Positions 41,042 to 50,560 of a stretch of 64,000 nucleotides of DNA are shown one piece after another. The stretch comes from Nostoc sp. JL33 (GTDB taxonomy: Bacteria; Cyanobacteriota; Cyanobacteriia; Cyanobacteriales; Nostocaceae): positions 1 through 64,000 of the forward strand of contig NZ_JABXKP010000083.1 in NCBI RefSeq assembly GCF_017114985.1, written 5' to 3'. Numbering within the stretch: position 1 is the first letter of the stretch; every line of letters begins with the position of its first letter. The notes under the pieces were generated by a model, which was not told where the DNA came from, made no database searches, and saw only the letters and a program-made list of their open reading frames with translations. The translations under genes were made by a program, and so were the position numbers.

Positions 41042-42928
41042 CTATAAAGCCTTCAGATGCCGACTTCGCACACGTTCAGCACTACCAGTAGGAATCGCAG
41101 CAATTAATTTTTGCGTATATTCCTCTTTGGGTTCCAGGTAAATGCTTTCGGCTGTCCCTTCTTCAACAATTTGACCGCGATTCATGACTAAAATGCGATC
41201 GCTCATAAATTTCACTACACTCAAATCGTGAGAAATAAAAATATAGGTAAGCTGAAAATCTGACTGTAACTCTTTGAGAAGATTTAATACCTGCGCCTGT
41301 ACTGAAACATCCAGCGCTGAAACTGATTCATCGCAGATGATAAACTTAGGATTTAACGCCAAAGAACGGGCTATACAAATCCGTTGACGTTGACCACCAG
41401 AAAACTGATGGGGATAGCGGCTAATTGCATCTGCACTCAACCCCACCCGTTCTAAGAGTTCGACTACCCGTTGGCGTCGTTGTTGCTTGGTCTTACCAAC
41501 GGAGTGAATTAACAATGGTTCCATCACCGCATCCCCAACCTTCATCCGGGGATCTAGGGAACTGAAAGGGTTTTGGAAGACTATTTGCATTTCCCGCCGC
41601 AGTTTTTGCAATGGTTCTCCTTTGAGGCTAGTAATATCTTGTTTCTCAAAGATAATCTGACCACTCATCGGTTCAATTAATCGCAGCAAGGTTCTGCCAA
41701 GGGTGGTTTTACCGCAACCAGATTCTCCCACCAAACCTAGTGTTTCTCCTGGTTTGACATCAAAGGAAACGCCATTAACTGCCATATTGTAGCGTTTTGT
41801 ACCACCAAACACCCCGCGCACTGGAAAACCAACTTTCAGGTTGCGGATTTGCAGCAGGGGTTCCAATTGATTGAAGTTTGCCAATCTTGCAGCAATCTCT
41901 TCGGTGGTGACTTCTGTAGGTTGTGCGGGTTCTTTCGCCTGAATTACTACTTCTCCCGTTGCTGTCTCTTCTGCACTCATGTAGTCAGAAACGGTGAGTA
42001 ATTTTTGGGGGCGACGGTCAAGTGAGGGGCGACAGGCGATCAAACCTTTAGTATATGGATGCTGGGGACTGCTGAAAATTTGCCCAGAAGTACCAGATTC
42101 GACAACTTTACCTTTATACATCACCGCTACTTCGTCAGCAATTTCTGAAATTAGCCCCAAGTCGTGCGTGATGAAAATCATTGCCATATCACGGCTTTGC
42201 TGCAATTCTCGCAACAAGTCCAAAATAGTCGCTTGCACCGTCACATCTAAAGCTGTGGTTGGTTCATCGGCAATTAAGATTAATGGGTTGCAAGAAATTG
42301 CCATTGCAATCATCACCCGTTGCAACTGACCCCCAGAAAGTTGATGAGGGTAGCGTTCCAGCATGGCTTCTTTGTGTTCTTTAACCATCTGTGCCAACTT
42401 TGATCGTTCTGGTTTCAATGAATTGCTGTTGGTTTGATGCCAACTTTCGATATACTGCTGCTCTATCTCCTGATCGCTAGGTAGAAGTTTTACCTCTTGC
42501 AGACCTGCGATCGCAATTTGTTTTGCTTGGGTTGCTGAGACATTTTGATGCCGCATAATCGCTTCTGTTAGCTGAAACCCGATGTTATAAACCGGATTAA
42601 GCGAACTCATCGGTTCTTGAAAAATCATCGCAATGTCGCCACCCCGGTGTAACTGCATTTGCTCAGGAGGCAATTTTACCAAATCGATGGCGTTGGCATT
42701 CTCCTGCGGACGAAACCAGATTTCACCGCCAGTAACTATACCGGGACTTTGTAACAAACCCATCACAGCTAGGGCTGTCACTGATTTACCACTCCCCGAT
42801 TCTCCTACTATTCCTAGAGTTTCACCTCGATGCAGCGCAAAAGAAATACCATCCAAAGCTCTGACAGTATTGCCATCACCGGGAAATTCAACTTGGAGAT
42901 TGCGAACCTCTAGGACAGTTTCTCTCAT
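41042..42928 (-). CDS. Fused two-domain ABC ATPase for oligopeptide import (DppD-DppF type)
   Basis: 628 residues with two complete nucleotide-binding domains in one chain. The first has Walker A GESGSGKSVTAL, signature LSGGQLQRV and Walker B LIADEPT. The second has GESGCGKTTLGR, FSGGQRQRI and IICDESVSALD. Both show the PHQ preceding the signature that is typical of the peptide/nickel (Opp/Dpp) class, and the order and fusion match GsiA-like proteins. In the second domain Walker B ends DES rather than DEP. The permeases and binding protein are not nearby, as is common in cyanobacteria. It energises import of peptides or related compounds. Confidence 0.9.
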   Translation of the reverse strand: MRETVLEVRNLQVEFPGDGNTVRALDGISFALHRGETLGIVGESGSGKSVTALAVMGLLQSPGIVTGGEIWFRPQENANAIDLVKLPPEQMQLHRGGDIAMIFQEPMSSLNPVYNIGFQLTEAIMRHQNVSATQAKQIAIAGLQEVKLLPSDQEIEQQYIESWHQTNSNSLKPERSKLAQMVKEHKEAMLERYPHQLSGGQLQRVMIAMAISCNPLILIADEPTTALDVTVQATILDLLRELQQSRDMAMIFITHDLGLISEIADEVAVMYKGKVVESGTSGQIFSSPQHPYTKGLIACRPSLDRRPQKLLTVSDYMSAEETATGEVVIQAKEPAQPTEVTTEEIAARLANFNQLEPLLQIRNLKVGFPVRGVFGGTKRYNMAVNGVSFDVKPGETLGLVGESGCGKTTLGRTLLRLIEPMSGQIIFEKQDITSLKGEPLQKLRREMQIVFQNPFSSLDPRMKVGDAVMEPLLIHSVGKTKQQRRQRVVELLERVGLSADAISRYPHQFSGGQRQRICIARSLALNPKFIICDESVSALDVSVQAQVLNLLKELQSDFQLTYIFISHDLSVVKFMSDRILVMNRGQIVEEGTAESIYLEPKEEYTQKLIAAIPTGSAERVRSRHLKAL

Positions 42929-43255
42929 AGGAGTTGGGTAGAAATTCTAACTTAAAATTATTTGATTTTAACAATAGTTTTGATGTATGTGTCGGTAAAT
43001 TTGGTTTTTACACTCTTTGGCAGTTTTTCTGACATCGCATACTTCCACAATATACATGCATTTGCGATGTATTACTGCCTGTGATCTCTGCAAACTGCGA
43101 TCGGCTCATGGTATCTTTACAAAAATGTTGCATAGGCGTAGCCCGCACTTCGACAAAGCTCTGTTACCATCGTAGACATCGCACTATAAGACTCCTATTT
43201 GATTTTTGCAAAAATCTGGCGTTGCTGATTAGATTTATTGTTATGACGCAAAACG
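42929..43255. other. Gene-free stretch with interspersed repeat
   Basis: Around 43130-43190 lies the GGCGTAGCCCGCACTTCG / ATCGTAGACATCGC repeat, related to pieces at 32380 and 53165. A 78-codon plus-strand frame across it has no family resemblance. Nothing else was recognised. Confidence 0.5.
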
Positions 43256-45421
43256 CTACGCAGGAAGTCCCAACGCTTTTACAATCAGCGGCAATAGCTT
43301 ACTGCACGCCTCAATAATATTCGCAGTGCTTGGCAAACTCTTCAATATTCCATCAAAGTTTATTCTAGCCTTTCGCACCAATCCTTTCTTTTTCTCCTGG
43401 TCAGGTGTTTGTTCTGCTTCAGCCAAAGCTTTGACATGCTCTAATAAATCTGCTTTATCTTCGGGAGCTAAGTCGGTATCTTCATTAACCGCTTGCTGAA
43501 GTTGGATCAGTAGTTCTTTAATTCCAGGTTGAGTAGGATCTGGAGAACTAGGCAACTGATTGAGAACGTTAGACACGCTACCGCTAATTTCACCCAAATT
43601 AATGGTTGAACCTGTAATGTCGCCTCCCACCGTAATTTTTGCACCTGTGGAGGCATCCACATTACCACCTGCATTAATGTTCTGATGTTCCATAATCTCT
43701 CCAAGTTGATTTGTAAGGTAGATTCGATGGCCTTGTCCCTGAACAATCACACTTTCAGCAGAACTACCTGTGCGTTCAGCTAATTTTTGCGACATATCCA
43801 TTAAAACCTGGAAGTAACTATTTAGCCTGGCAATCTCACCATCCTTAGCGTCGAAAGCTAACTGATACACTTTACGCAAGTCTTCGTAAGTTTCATTTAC
43901 CCGCTCAACCACTTGTTGACGAGAAACCCCTTCCCGATGACCAACTTTGACAATCCAAAGATCGCCGCGTTGCTCTAAACCCTGTAACTCTAACCCTAGA
44001 CTCTCATCCTCCAAGCGGAATTTCTCAAACACAAAACTCAGGGATATGGGGTCAATCTCCTGCTCAAACACCAGCTCATAGGAAGTTTCTATTTTGCGAA
44101 CGATCGCCTCAAACTCCCCTGGCAAAAAGTTCCGTTCTATAGGATAACGTTGGGTAGCCTTACCATCTTCAAAGTCACAGTAGATATAGTCACAAATTAT
44201 CCCCTGAAAACAGGTCTGGCGATTAAAGCTCCAATCTTTCAGACAGCAACCAGTTAAATCTGCTTGGGAAAAGTCTACATCAGTAACCAGCGTCCGCACA
44301 AACCTAGCATGACGGAGGTTAGCTCCCCGGAAGTCTGCCCCATCCAAAATTGCCTCTGTGAAGTCGAAATCCTGCAAGTAGTCCGCCTCTTGCAGATAAG
44401 CTCCCCGCAGGTTGGCGCGAAAAAAGTTTTTGGTTTTGGGTTCTCCTTTTAGTAAGGCTTGCACTTTGGGCTGATGCAAATCTAAGTAGGAATCATCCAC
44501 CGTTGCGGCGTCCCAATCAGTTGTACCAGTAAAACGAGTCCTGTAGAGTTTCTTGGCCCGTAGGTCAATGTTTGCTAAGGATATTCTTGAAAAGTTGAGG
44601 TGGCTCAAGTCTAGCTCACGGAAAGAAGTGCCTCCCAAGTTAGCGATCGCCTTTCCCAGTCCCAGAATTGCATCGGGTTGTCCCTGCAAACGAGGGTTGT
44701 CTTGGAAAAATTGCAGTATTACTAAGGCGATCACTACAGCCAAAACACTACTACCTAACCATCCCACTAACTCCGTTATGAAACCTATGATCTTTTGAGT
44801 TGGCCGTATTTCCTGCAAATACTTATTGTCCATAGCACCGCTTGCAGCCCGCACCAGTCCGACTGCACCACAAAACAGCATGAAGCTAGCTAGCAAAAAT
44901 CCATGTAACCAGCGGAATTGTCTTTGAAAGCCCATAGCCAGCAGTGAACTCGCCAAGCTTAAACCAACTACACTCAACAGAGAAGTCGCTGTCAATAAAG
45001 TGCCGAATAAAGCGCTAACGACCACAAAGTTCTCTAGCCCCATCAGTCGAAGCCCCAGCGCTAAAATTGGCAAAACCAGCCAGCACCCAACCAATGCCAC
45101 TAAAATACTCTGCAACCATTGGGTACGCACCCAGTAAACAAATGTAGCTAGGATGATTGCCACAATTGCGATCGTCAGATACCGCCACCCCTGGTAATCG
45201 AATACCAGGTCGAGCGCTAACTTAGCTCCAGCGTTGGCTGCTACCACGGCACATAAGAGGCTCAGTAGTAAGCTTAAGGAAAATATCCCAATTCGACTCA
45301 TCGCCGAAAGTCCCAGCAAACATTGGCTGAAGTCCAGTTGACTCAGCATCTCTTGAGAAATGCGCTTTCCTCGGAGATCAATCAAGCGAGGCACGCTAGT
45401 TGGTAGTGATGCCTGATTCAT
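43256..45421 (-). CDS. Pentapeptide-repeat membrane protein with C-terminal conflict-system-like tail
   Basis: 721 residues. Residues about 45-260 contain roughly five to six membrane helices. Residues about 270-420 carry A(D/N)LxX pentapeptide repeats (ANLRGAYLQEADYL, GADFRGANLRHARF, DFSQADLTGC). A mixed domain and coiled coil follow (to about 545). Then comes a beta-rich stretch with repeated short strands (INAGGNVDAS, ITVGGDITGS, INLGEISGS), and a helical tail (ELLIQLQQAVNED to LLPLIVKALGL). From memory, similar tails recur at the ends of unrelated cyanobacterial proteins, often beside protease or signalling genes. The gene is divergent from a trypsin-like protease gene with only 78 bases between the starts. 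No function is established. Confidence 0.8.
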   Translation of the reverse strand: MNQASLPTSVPRLIDLRGKRISQEMLSQLDFSQCLLGLSAMSRIGIFSLSLLLSLLCAVVAANAGAKLALDLVFDYQGWRYLTIAIVAIILATFVYWVRTQWLQSILVALVGCWLVLPILALGLRLMGLENFVVVSALFGTLLTATSLLSVVGLSLASSLLAMGFQRQFRWLHGFLLASFMLFCGAVGLVRAASGAMDNKYLQEIRPTQKIIGFITELVGWLGSSVLAVVIALVILQFFQDNPRLQGQPDAILGLGKAIANLGGTSFRELDLSHLNFSRISLANIDLRAKKLYRTRFTGTTDWDAATVDDSYLDLHQPKVQALLKGEPKTKNFFRANLRGAYLQEADYLQDFDFTEAILDGADFRGANLRHARFVRTLVTDVDFSQADLTGCCLKDWSFNRQTCFQGIICDYIYCDFEDGKATQRYPIERNFLPGEFEAIVRKIETSYELVFEQEIDPISLSFVFEKFRLEDESLGLELQGLEQRGDLWIVKVGHREGVSRQQVVERVNETYEDLRKVYQLAFDAKDGEIARLNSYFQVLMDMSQKLAERTGSSAESVIVQGQGHRIYLTNQLGEIMEHQNINAGGNVDASTGAKITVGGDITGSTINLGEISGSVSNVLNQLPSSPDPTQPGIKELLIQLQQAVNEDTDLAPEDKADLLEHVKALAEAEQTPDQEKKKGLVRKARINFDGILKSLPSTANIIEACSKLLPLIVKALGLPA

Positions 45422-45499
45422 TCAAGTAAAATAATAGCTACTGTTAATTAAGTAATGACACGTACTATAATTAGCATAAATTACCATTGAAATTTTTTT

Positions 45500-47287
45500 A
45501 TGGCAAGGATTTTACTGAATAGAATATCGCCTGAACTCGGCAATATTTCCAAAGAGCTAGAAAGTATCGAGGCTCAAGAAAAAAATATAGAGTTAACCCA
45601 CGTGTCAGGGTCTGACCTAGCAAAGTTCATCAATAAGCGATTACACCGACGATATCAGAAGACCAGTACGCCTCTGACCCCAGTCTTAAATGAGAACGAT
45701 TTGTTACCTTTGAGTTTTTTTAGGACAGGGCTAGAGGCAGGTAAAAGTGTCTGTTGTCTAGTCCGTCGAATTAGCGAACCCAAAGACTTAGACAAATTGA
45801 TCGAAGCAGCTGACAAAGACCCAATACTGCGATCAATACTACTGAAATGGTACAGCTTTGACCCGATCACTGATCAAGACAAATTTAAGACTAAGGCTCC
45901 AACGGTGGATTTGCCTTACGCCTCTGGATTTCTTGTAGGCGGCGACTACCTGCTAACGAATCGCCATGTTGTTGAGGATCTGCTAACCAATTGCGATGGT
46001 AAGGAGCAAAAAAAGTTCCTCTCTGAATTTAGTGCGGTGTTTAACTACGAAGCCGATCCCCATCGTCAGGAAAGCAATCCAGAGCTATTAGCTCGATTAG
46101 ACAAGTATAAGTTTGATGATTTTTTGATCAAGTCATCCAACACAGACCTAGATTACGTGTTGCTGAAACTGAAGCCAGTAGATGGTAAGTCGGCGATTGT
46201 AAAATTTGGGAAAGTTAATCTAGCAAAAATCTTAGAAGAAGAAGTTGCTCCACGTATAAACATAGATATGTTAGCTACTGACTCCAACCTCAAAGCAGCC
46301 ATTGAACCTGATTTTGTAACTCTCATCCAGAGCAAAAAATTTATTGACGGTGATCCAATCCACATGATTGAGCATCCTGGGGGGCGACCCAAAGAAGTCG
46401 TTGTGTTTAATAATCGCCTGGTAAATGTGTACGAGAATTTTCTTGAGTATGACACTGATGCGGAGCCTGGCTCCTCTGGTAGTCCGTTATTTAATACAGA
46501 TTGGCAGGTAGTTGGTATTCATCAAGCGGCACTCTTAGATGAAAAAAGCAAAGATAAGAAGATCAAAGGCTATCTAGGCATTCGGATCGATAGCATTTTA
46601 GCAGACCTGAAGAAACAAACCTCTAGCGATCCAAAGTTGCAAGATTTTTGGGAGAAGTACATTGATCGCACTGCCCCACGCACACAGCCTCAAGTATTTA
46701 TCCTAGCCGGACGAAGACGTTCATTTTTAGGAGATGATGCAGAGCTAGAACAGGAGGCGATGAAGCATCTGCGACAGTCAATTTTTGAGGAAACGAAACG
46801 TCGTGATCCAGGGGTACACCTTGTCTCCATACTAGGAAATCCTGAGATATCGTACTCCGAAGCTCTCAAGCTGGCGATAAAGGATGTTAACCAGCAACGC
46901 AATCCTGAACAGCAGGGTGAACTAGCAATTGAACTGCTGGTCAATCGTTCAGATACTTCTAGCTCCAAAAATTTTAGCATCAAACTCTACTACAACGCTG
47001 GCAATGACCGTGCTAAGAAATTAGCAGAATCCTTGCAAACTGTTCTTCATGAAGACAATCCATCGTTCTCCATCAGTGCCCTTCCTGATTCCTATACGTC
47101 TACTCGTGGCTTGAGGTTTTGCCGAGATGTGAATTTACCAGCAGTTGTAATTTTTGTAGGTGATCTAGCTAATGGGAGCGATCGCAACTACATTGAAAAG
47201 ATACAGCAAGATCCTGCTGCTGCGTCAGCGCTTGCTAACAGTTTTACTAAAGGTATCCTTGCTGCCTTAGAACGGCTGGAAAACTAA
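45500..47287 (+). CDS. Trypsin-like serine protease fused to a degenerate amidase_3-like domain
   Basis: 595 residues with no signal peptide, so probably cytoplasmic. Residues about 1-135 are a helical domain I do not recognise. Residues about 140-380 are a trypsin-fold protease with catalytic His156 (LLTNRHVV), Asp218 (LDYVLLKL) and Ser326 (GSSGSPLF). Residues about 395-595 resemble the fold of zinc N-acetylmuramoyl-L-alanine amidases: LPAVVIFVGDLANGSD followed by FTKGILAAL aligns with the MPAILVESCFLDSQKD and IVKGL of the amidase at 58340. The zinc ligands (SGHN, SIHFN, VES) are absent. It may be a sensor or effector protease whose tail recognises a ligand. It shares a 78-base divergent promoter with the pentapeptide-repeat protein. 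Confidence 0.75.
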   Translation: MARILLNRISPELGNISKELESIEAQEKNIELTHVSGSDLAKFINKRLHRRYQKTSTPLTPVLNENDLLPLSFFRTGLEAGKSVCCLVRRISEPKDLDKLIEAADKDPILRSILLKWYSFDPITDQDKFKTKAPTVDLPYASGFLVGGDYLLTNRHVVEDLLTNCDGKEQKKFLSEFSAVFNYEADPHRQESNPELLARLDKYKFDDFLIKSSNTDLDYVLLKLKPVDGKSAIVKFGKVNLAKILEEEVAPRINIDMLATDSNLKAAIEPDFVTLIQSKKFIDGDPIHMIEHPGGRPKEVVVFNNRLVNVYENFLEYDTDAEPGSSGSPLFNTDWQVVGIHQAALLDEKSKDKKIKGYLGIRIDSILADLKKQTSSDPKLQDFWEKYIDRTAPRTQPQVFILAGRRRSFLGDDAELEQEAMKHLRQSIFEETKRRDPGVHLVSILGNPEISYSEALKLAIKDVNQQRNPEQQGELAIELLVNRSDTSSSKNFSIKLYYNAGNDRAKKLAESLQTVLHEDNPSFSISALPDSYTSTRGLRFCRDVNLPAVVIFVGDLANGSDRNYIEKIQQDPAAASALANSFTKGILAALERLEN

Positions 47288-47341
47288 TAGCATTAGTTCC
47301 TTTCAAGCCAAATGGGAATATTTAAAGGATAAACATAATCA

Positions 47342-47392
47342 GTGAAAGTCTTGCTTGACACCAACATAATTGTGGATATTGCCCTGGAATGA
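47342..47392 (+). pseudogene. VapC (PIN toxin) N-terminal fragment
   Basis: A GTG-initiated frame gives 16 residues, MKVLLDTNIIVDIALE, then TGA. This is the canonical first strand and first acidic residue (LLDTN) of PIN-domain toxins. The rest of the gene is missing; the following bases belong to an antitoxin-like tail in another frame. Confidence 0.7.
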
Positions 47393-47481
47393 GCGTAATC
47401 CAAAGCGAGGGGATTATCTTTACTGATGATGATTTCGCTGACTTACGCGATCGCAGTGTGGGAAGAGAAATTGATTTATGA
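47389..47481 (+). pseudogene. Antitoxin C-terminal fragment (VapB-like)
   Basis: 30 residues, MSVIQSEGIIFTDDDFADLR and onward to GREIDL. The TGA overlaps the ATG of the following PIN gene (ATGA), the usual coupling of an antitoxin to its toxin. The DNA-binding N-terminus is missing, replaced by the N-terminal scrap of another vapC. Confidence 0.6.
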
Positions 47482-47896
47482 GCTTGAAATACTTACTTGA
47501 TACCAATATTCTCTCAGAGCCAGCACGTCCTATTCCTAATGCTAATGTTTTGCACAAGCTAGATATTCATAAATCAGAAGTTGTTGTTCATGAACTTTTA
47601 CATGGCTGTTTGCGATTGCCAGAATCTAAGCGGCGAGAGTCACTTTGGAATTATATTCATGAATCGATATTAAATTTACCAGTCCTTGATTACGATTTAA
47701 ATGCGGCACAATGGCACGCCCAAGAAAGGGCTAGATTATCCAAGATTGGCAAAACTCCTGCTTTTGTAGATAGTCAAATTGCGAGTATTGCTTACTGTAA
47801 TAATCTAATATTGGTAACTAATAATGTTCTGATTTCGAGTTTTTTAATAATTTAAGAGTTGAAAATTGGTTTGTTAATAGGACTGAATTTGTCTAA
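47478..47896 (+). pseudogene. VapC-type PIN-domain ribonuclease toxin, frameshifted near its end
   Basis: The open frame (47478-47855) gives 125 residues with the PIN acidic residues in YLLDTNILSE, VVVHELLHG and FVDSQIASIA. After LVTNNV it reads LISSFLII and stops. One base is missing at about 47828-47831: in the adjacent frame the expected ending DFEFFNNLRVENWFVN continues to a TAA at 47894-47896. The fourth acidic residue (Asp of SDF) and the last strand are thus lost. It would have been an mRNA- or tRNA-cutting toxin; it is probably inactive now. Confidence 0.8.
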
Positions 47897-48163
47897 AGCG
47901 AGATAAAGATAAACATAACTTGTGAAAATTTTGTTATGGCGTTTCCTGATCAATAAATCTTTCAGCACCTCTCTTGATAGACAGAATTGGTATAACTTTC
48001 TCTATCCCTAACTCACTCCGATAGCTAAACTAAGCGATGTCTCAGGAAAAAACGTAAAGCGTCAACGCAGACAAAAAAATAGCACATCCTAAAGGATGGC
48101 TACTTGTAGAAATTGTCTAATCGTAATGTTTTTTGCGATTGAATACACGCTCAACTACCAACT

Positions 48164-48739
48164 TTAGAACGGAATATCATCTGGATCTGGTTCTTCCGCT
48201 TTCACTGCTGGATAAGTGGTTCGCTCATAATTTGTGGCTTGGGGTACGGGTTCGTAAGTTGTCGCTTGGGGAGTAACACCAACAGGATTTGTCGCTGGGG
48301 TAGGTGCTGGACGTGGTGAATCGTAACTGGGAACGTCTTTCTGTGGAGGACGGGATGCTGAAGATGGTTGTCGAGGAGACGTTTCAGTGAATGATGGAGT
48401 TACGGTTGCTGAGGGCAATGGATCAGTATTAAAACTACCTCCAACAGGTTGAATTTGTTGCACCGTCAATTCAGCGCGTTTTTCTTTAAAACCTTCTTGA
48501 CGCTCAACAGTATTCATAGTTAAACGTCCTACCAAGATGACGCGATCGCCTTGGTGGTAGTTTTGCTGAATTTCTGTCGCTAAATTCCCCCAGCCGACAA
48601 CTTTTAAGGTGGCTGGCGGATCTTCTGGTTTCTGGGAATTGGGAAACTGCACCAGCATTTCCGTGACTCCCAGATTATCGGCTGTATAGCGGAGTTGCGG
48701 TTCGTTAATAATTTCCGCCATCAAAACGCAGCTGTTCAT
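48164..48739 (-). CDS. ssb: Single-stranded DNA-binding protein (Ssb)
   Basis: 191 residues from the ATG at 48739 with AGGAG 8 bases upstream; a TTG 12 codons earlier is unlikely. Residues 1-105 are an OB fold (MNSCVLMAEIINEPQLRYT, then GDRVILVGRLTMNTVER). The middle is a Pro/Thr/Ser-rich disordered linker. The C-terminus is the acidic tip DPDDIPF that recruits repair and replication proteins in bacterial SSBs. It lacks some aromatic residues of E. coli SSB, so it could be a secondary cyanobacterial SSB. Confidence 0.85.
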   Translation of the reverse strand: MNSCVLMAEIINEPQLRYTADNLGVTEMLVQFPNSQKPEDPPATLKVVGWGNLATEIQQNYHQGDRVILVGRLTMNTVERQEGFKEKRAELTVQQIQPVGGSFNTDPLPSATVTPSFTETSPRQPSSASRPPQKDVPSYDSPRPAPTPATNPVGVTPQATTYEPVPQATNYERTTYPAVKAEEPDPDDIPF

Positions 48740-49034
48740 TAAAATTACTCCTGACTGCAAAAAGTACTGATTCAAAAAGAGAAGGTTTTTCTATGTAGTG
48801 CCAATTAATATCTAGATAGGTTTAATCTTTTGCATTTTTTAATAATGTTTGAACAAATTTTCTACATCCGCTCTAGGTTTTTAGTCATTTCTAGCATAAA
48901 AGCCAAGCGATCGCTTTGAACAGCATTGAGTATGCCGCTCGCCACCCTCGCTTGACTAAATGAGCATTAAATTCTGCATTGAATAGTATAATTGTACCAC
49001 CGATTCATCAAATAGAAAAAATTCTTGGCAAAAA

Positions 49035-50291
49035 TTAAGACTTGATGTGAACTGGAAAAACACCCAAGGCGATCAACCTGGCTGGAAGGTCGCGCAAAAT
49101 GGGTAAGCGCAAAAACGCAGGTGGTACAAAGGTGAGATTTGAGGTGAGAACCGTGGCCAATACCCGCTTTTGGATAAAAGTTTGAAACGCCTGAATGATG
49201 CGTGTGGGCAATTCGCGTTGACGCTGTACTTTTGCTAGGTCGCTAAGTTGTACTTGTCCGTTTTTGAGCGGTTTGCTGAGTAGATTCGCTGCGATGACAG
49301 CATCTTGAATCGCGTAATTAATGCCAACTCCACCAACAGGGGACATTATATGGGCTGCGTCACCAATGAGTAACAGTCCTGGACGATACCAGCGTTTGAC
49401 GCGGCTGGACTCGACTGAGAGAAAGGCTATTTGTGACCAATCATCTAAATTTTGGATGCGTTGCTGGAATTCTGGCACTACTTCGACAAAAGATTTTTTT
49501 AATTCCTCCAAACCCTCAGCCCGCACTTGTTGATAGCCTCCCTTGGGGATGATATATGCAACTTGCCACTCATCACCACGGTCAAGCATGGCAATGATTT
49601 TACCTTTGCCAAAGCGCCCCATTCCCCCTTCAGGGTCTTCTGGCTGACGCGGTAAGCGGAACCAGAGGACATCCATTGGCGGCGAGGTTTCGATTGATTC
49701 AAACTCACCCAGATGGCGTAAACGTGAGTGGCGACCATCTGCACCCACTGTCACTATTGCCCGGATTTCATGCCAGCCACCGCCTCCTCGATAGCGAACA
49801 CCTTGAATCACCCCATTTTCCGTAATTAATTCCTGTACATTCGCACCCATCACCAGATGGAAACTAGGATATTTTTGTGCTTCTTGGGTGATGAACTCCA
49901 GGAATTTTACCTGGGGAAGCATCGTAATGTAGGGGTAGTGGGTTTTCAGATGACTAAAATCTGCCAATGTGACAGTATCTTTAGGAGTTTTAAACCTAAT
50001 TTGGCGCATCTTTGTATGGGGGAGTTCTAGCAAAGCTGCACTAAGTCCCAATTCCTCCATAATTTCCATCACCGATGGATGAATCGTATCTCCACGAAAA
50101 TCGCGATCAAAATCTTTGTGCGCTTCCAGCAGCATCACAGAAATGCCTTGACGCGCTAATAACAGCGCCAATACTGCTCCTGCCGGCCCCCCACCCACAA
50201 TGCAACAATCTGTGGTTTGTACGTCTACAATGTCATGAACAGGGTTAATAATTGGGTCTTGGGAAAGATTTTTAGGTACATCGGTAGTCAT
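49035..50291 (-). CDS. FAD-dependent monooxygenase (PHBH/UbiH-like)
   Basis: 418 residues with GGAGGTGTTGTTATG at the start. The FAD dinucleotide motif is CCIVGGGPAGAVLALLLARQG near residue 30. The middle motif is TVGADGRHSRLR and the C-terminal FAD motif LLIGDAAHIMSPVGGVGIN, which together define class A flavin hydroxylases. It uses NAD(P)H and O2 to hydroxylate an aromatic or isoprenoid substrate that cannot be named. No signal peptide; no operon partner. Confidence 0.88.
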   Translation of the reverse strand: MTTDVPKNLSQDPIINPVHDIVDVQTTDCCIVGGGPAGAVLALLLARQGISVMLLEAHKDFDRDFRGDTIHPSVMEIMEELGLSAALLELPHTKMRQIRFKTPKDTVTLADFSHLKTHYPYITMLPQVKFLEFITQEAQKYPSFHLVMGANVQELITENGVIQGVRYRGGGGWHEIRAIVTVGADGRHSRLRHLGEFESIETSPPMDVLWFRLPRQPEDPEGGMGRFGKGKIIAMLDRGDEWQVAYIIPKGGYQQVRAEGLEELKKSFVEVVPEFQQRIQNLDDWSQIAFLSVESSRVKRWYRPGLLLIGDAAHIMSPVGGVGINYAIQDAVIAANLLSKPLKNGQVQLSDLAKVQRQRELPTRIIQAFQTFIQKRVLATVLTSNLTFVPPAFLRLPILRDLPARLIALGVFPVHIKS

Positions 50292-50560
50292 AACAACACC
50301 TCCTAATAGCCCTAAATTTCAGGATAGTTTGCTTTTTATGATGCGAGCTGTTTTTTTAACTTTTCGTATTTACAGAGAACGTGTATTATGATTGGCGCTA
50401 AACTGTCATTGGTCATTAGTCCAAATCCAATGACGCCAGTCGCCTCAAGTCGAGCCAGCCGCTTGCGTATTTTCCCCCCGTTGTGCGGGCTGGCGTGGGA
50501 AACCCGCTCTTACCGCCTGGCTCCCCAATGCCCAATCCCCAATGACAATAATTAATAGTT

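Noticed and set aside
43081..43317. 78-codon plus-strand frame
   Set aside because: Runs through a CGTAGACATCGC-type interspersed repeat and overlaps the end of the pentapeptide-repeat gene.
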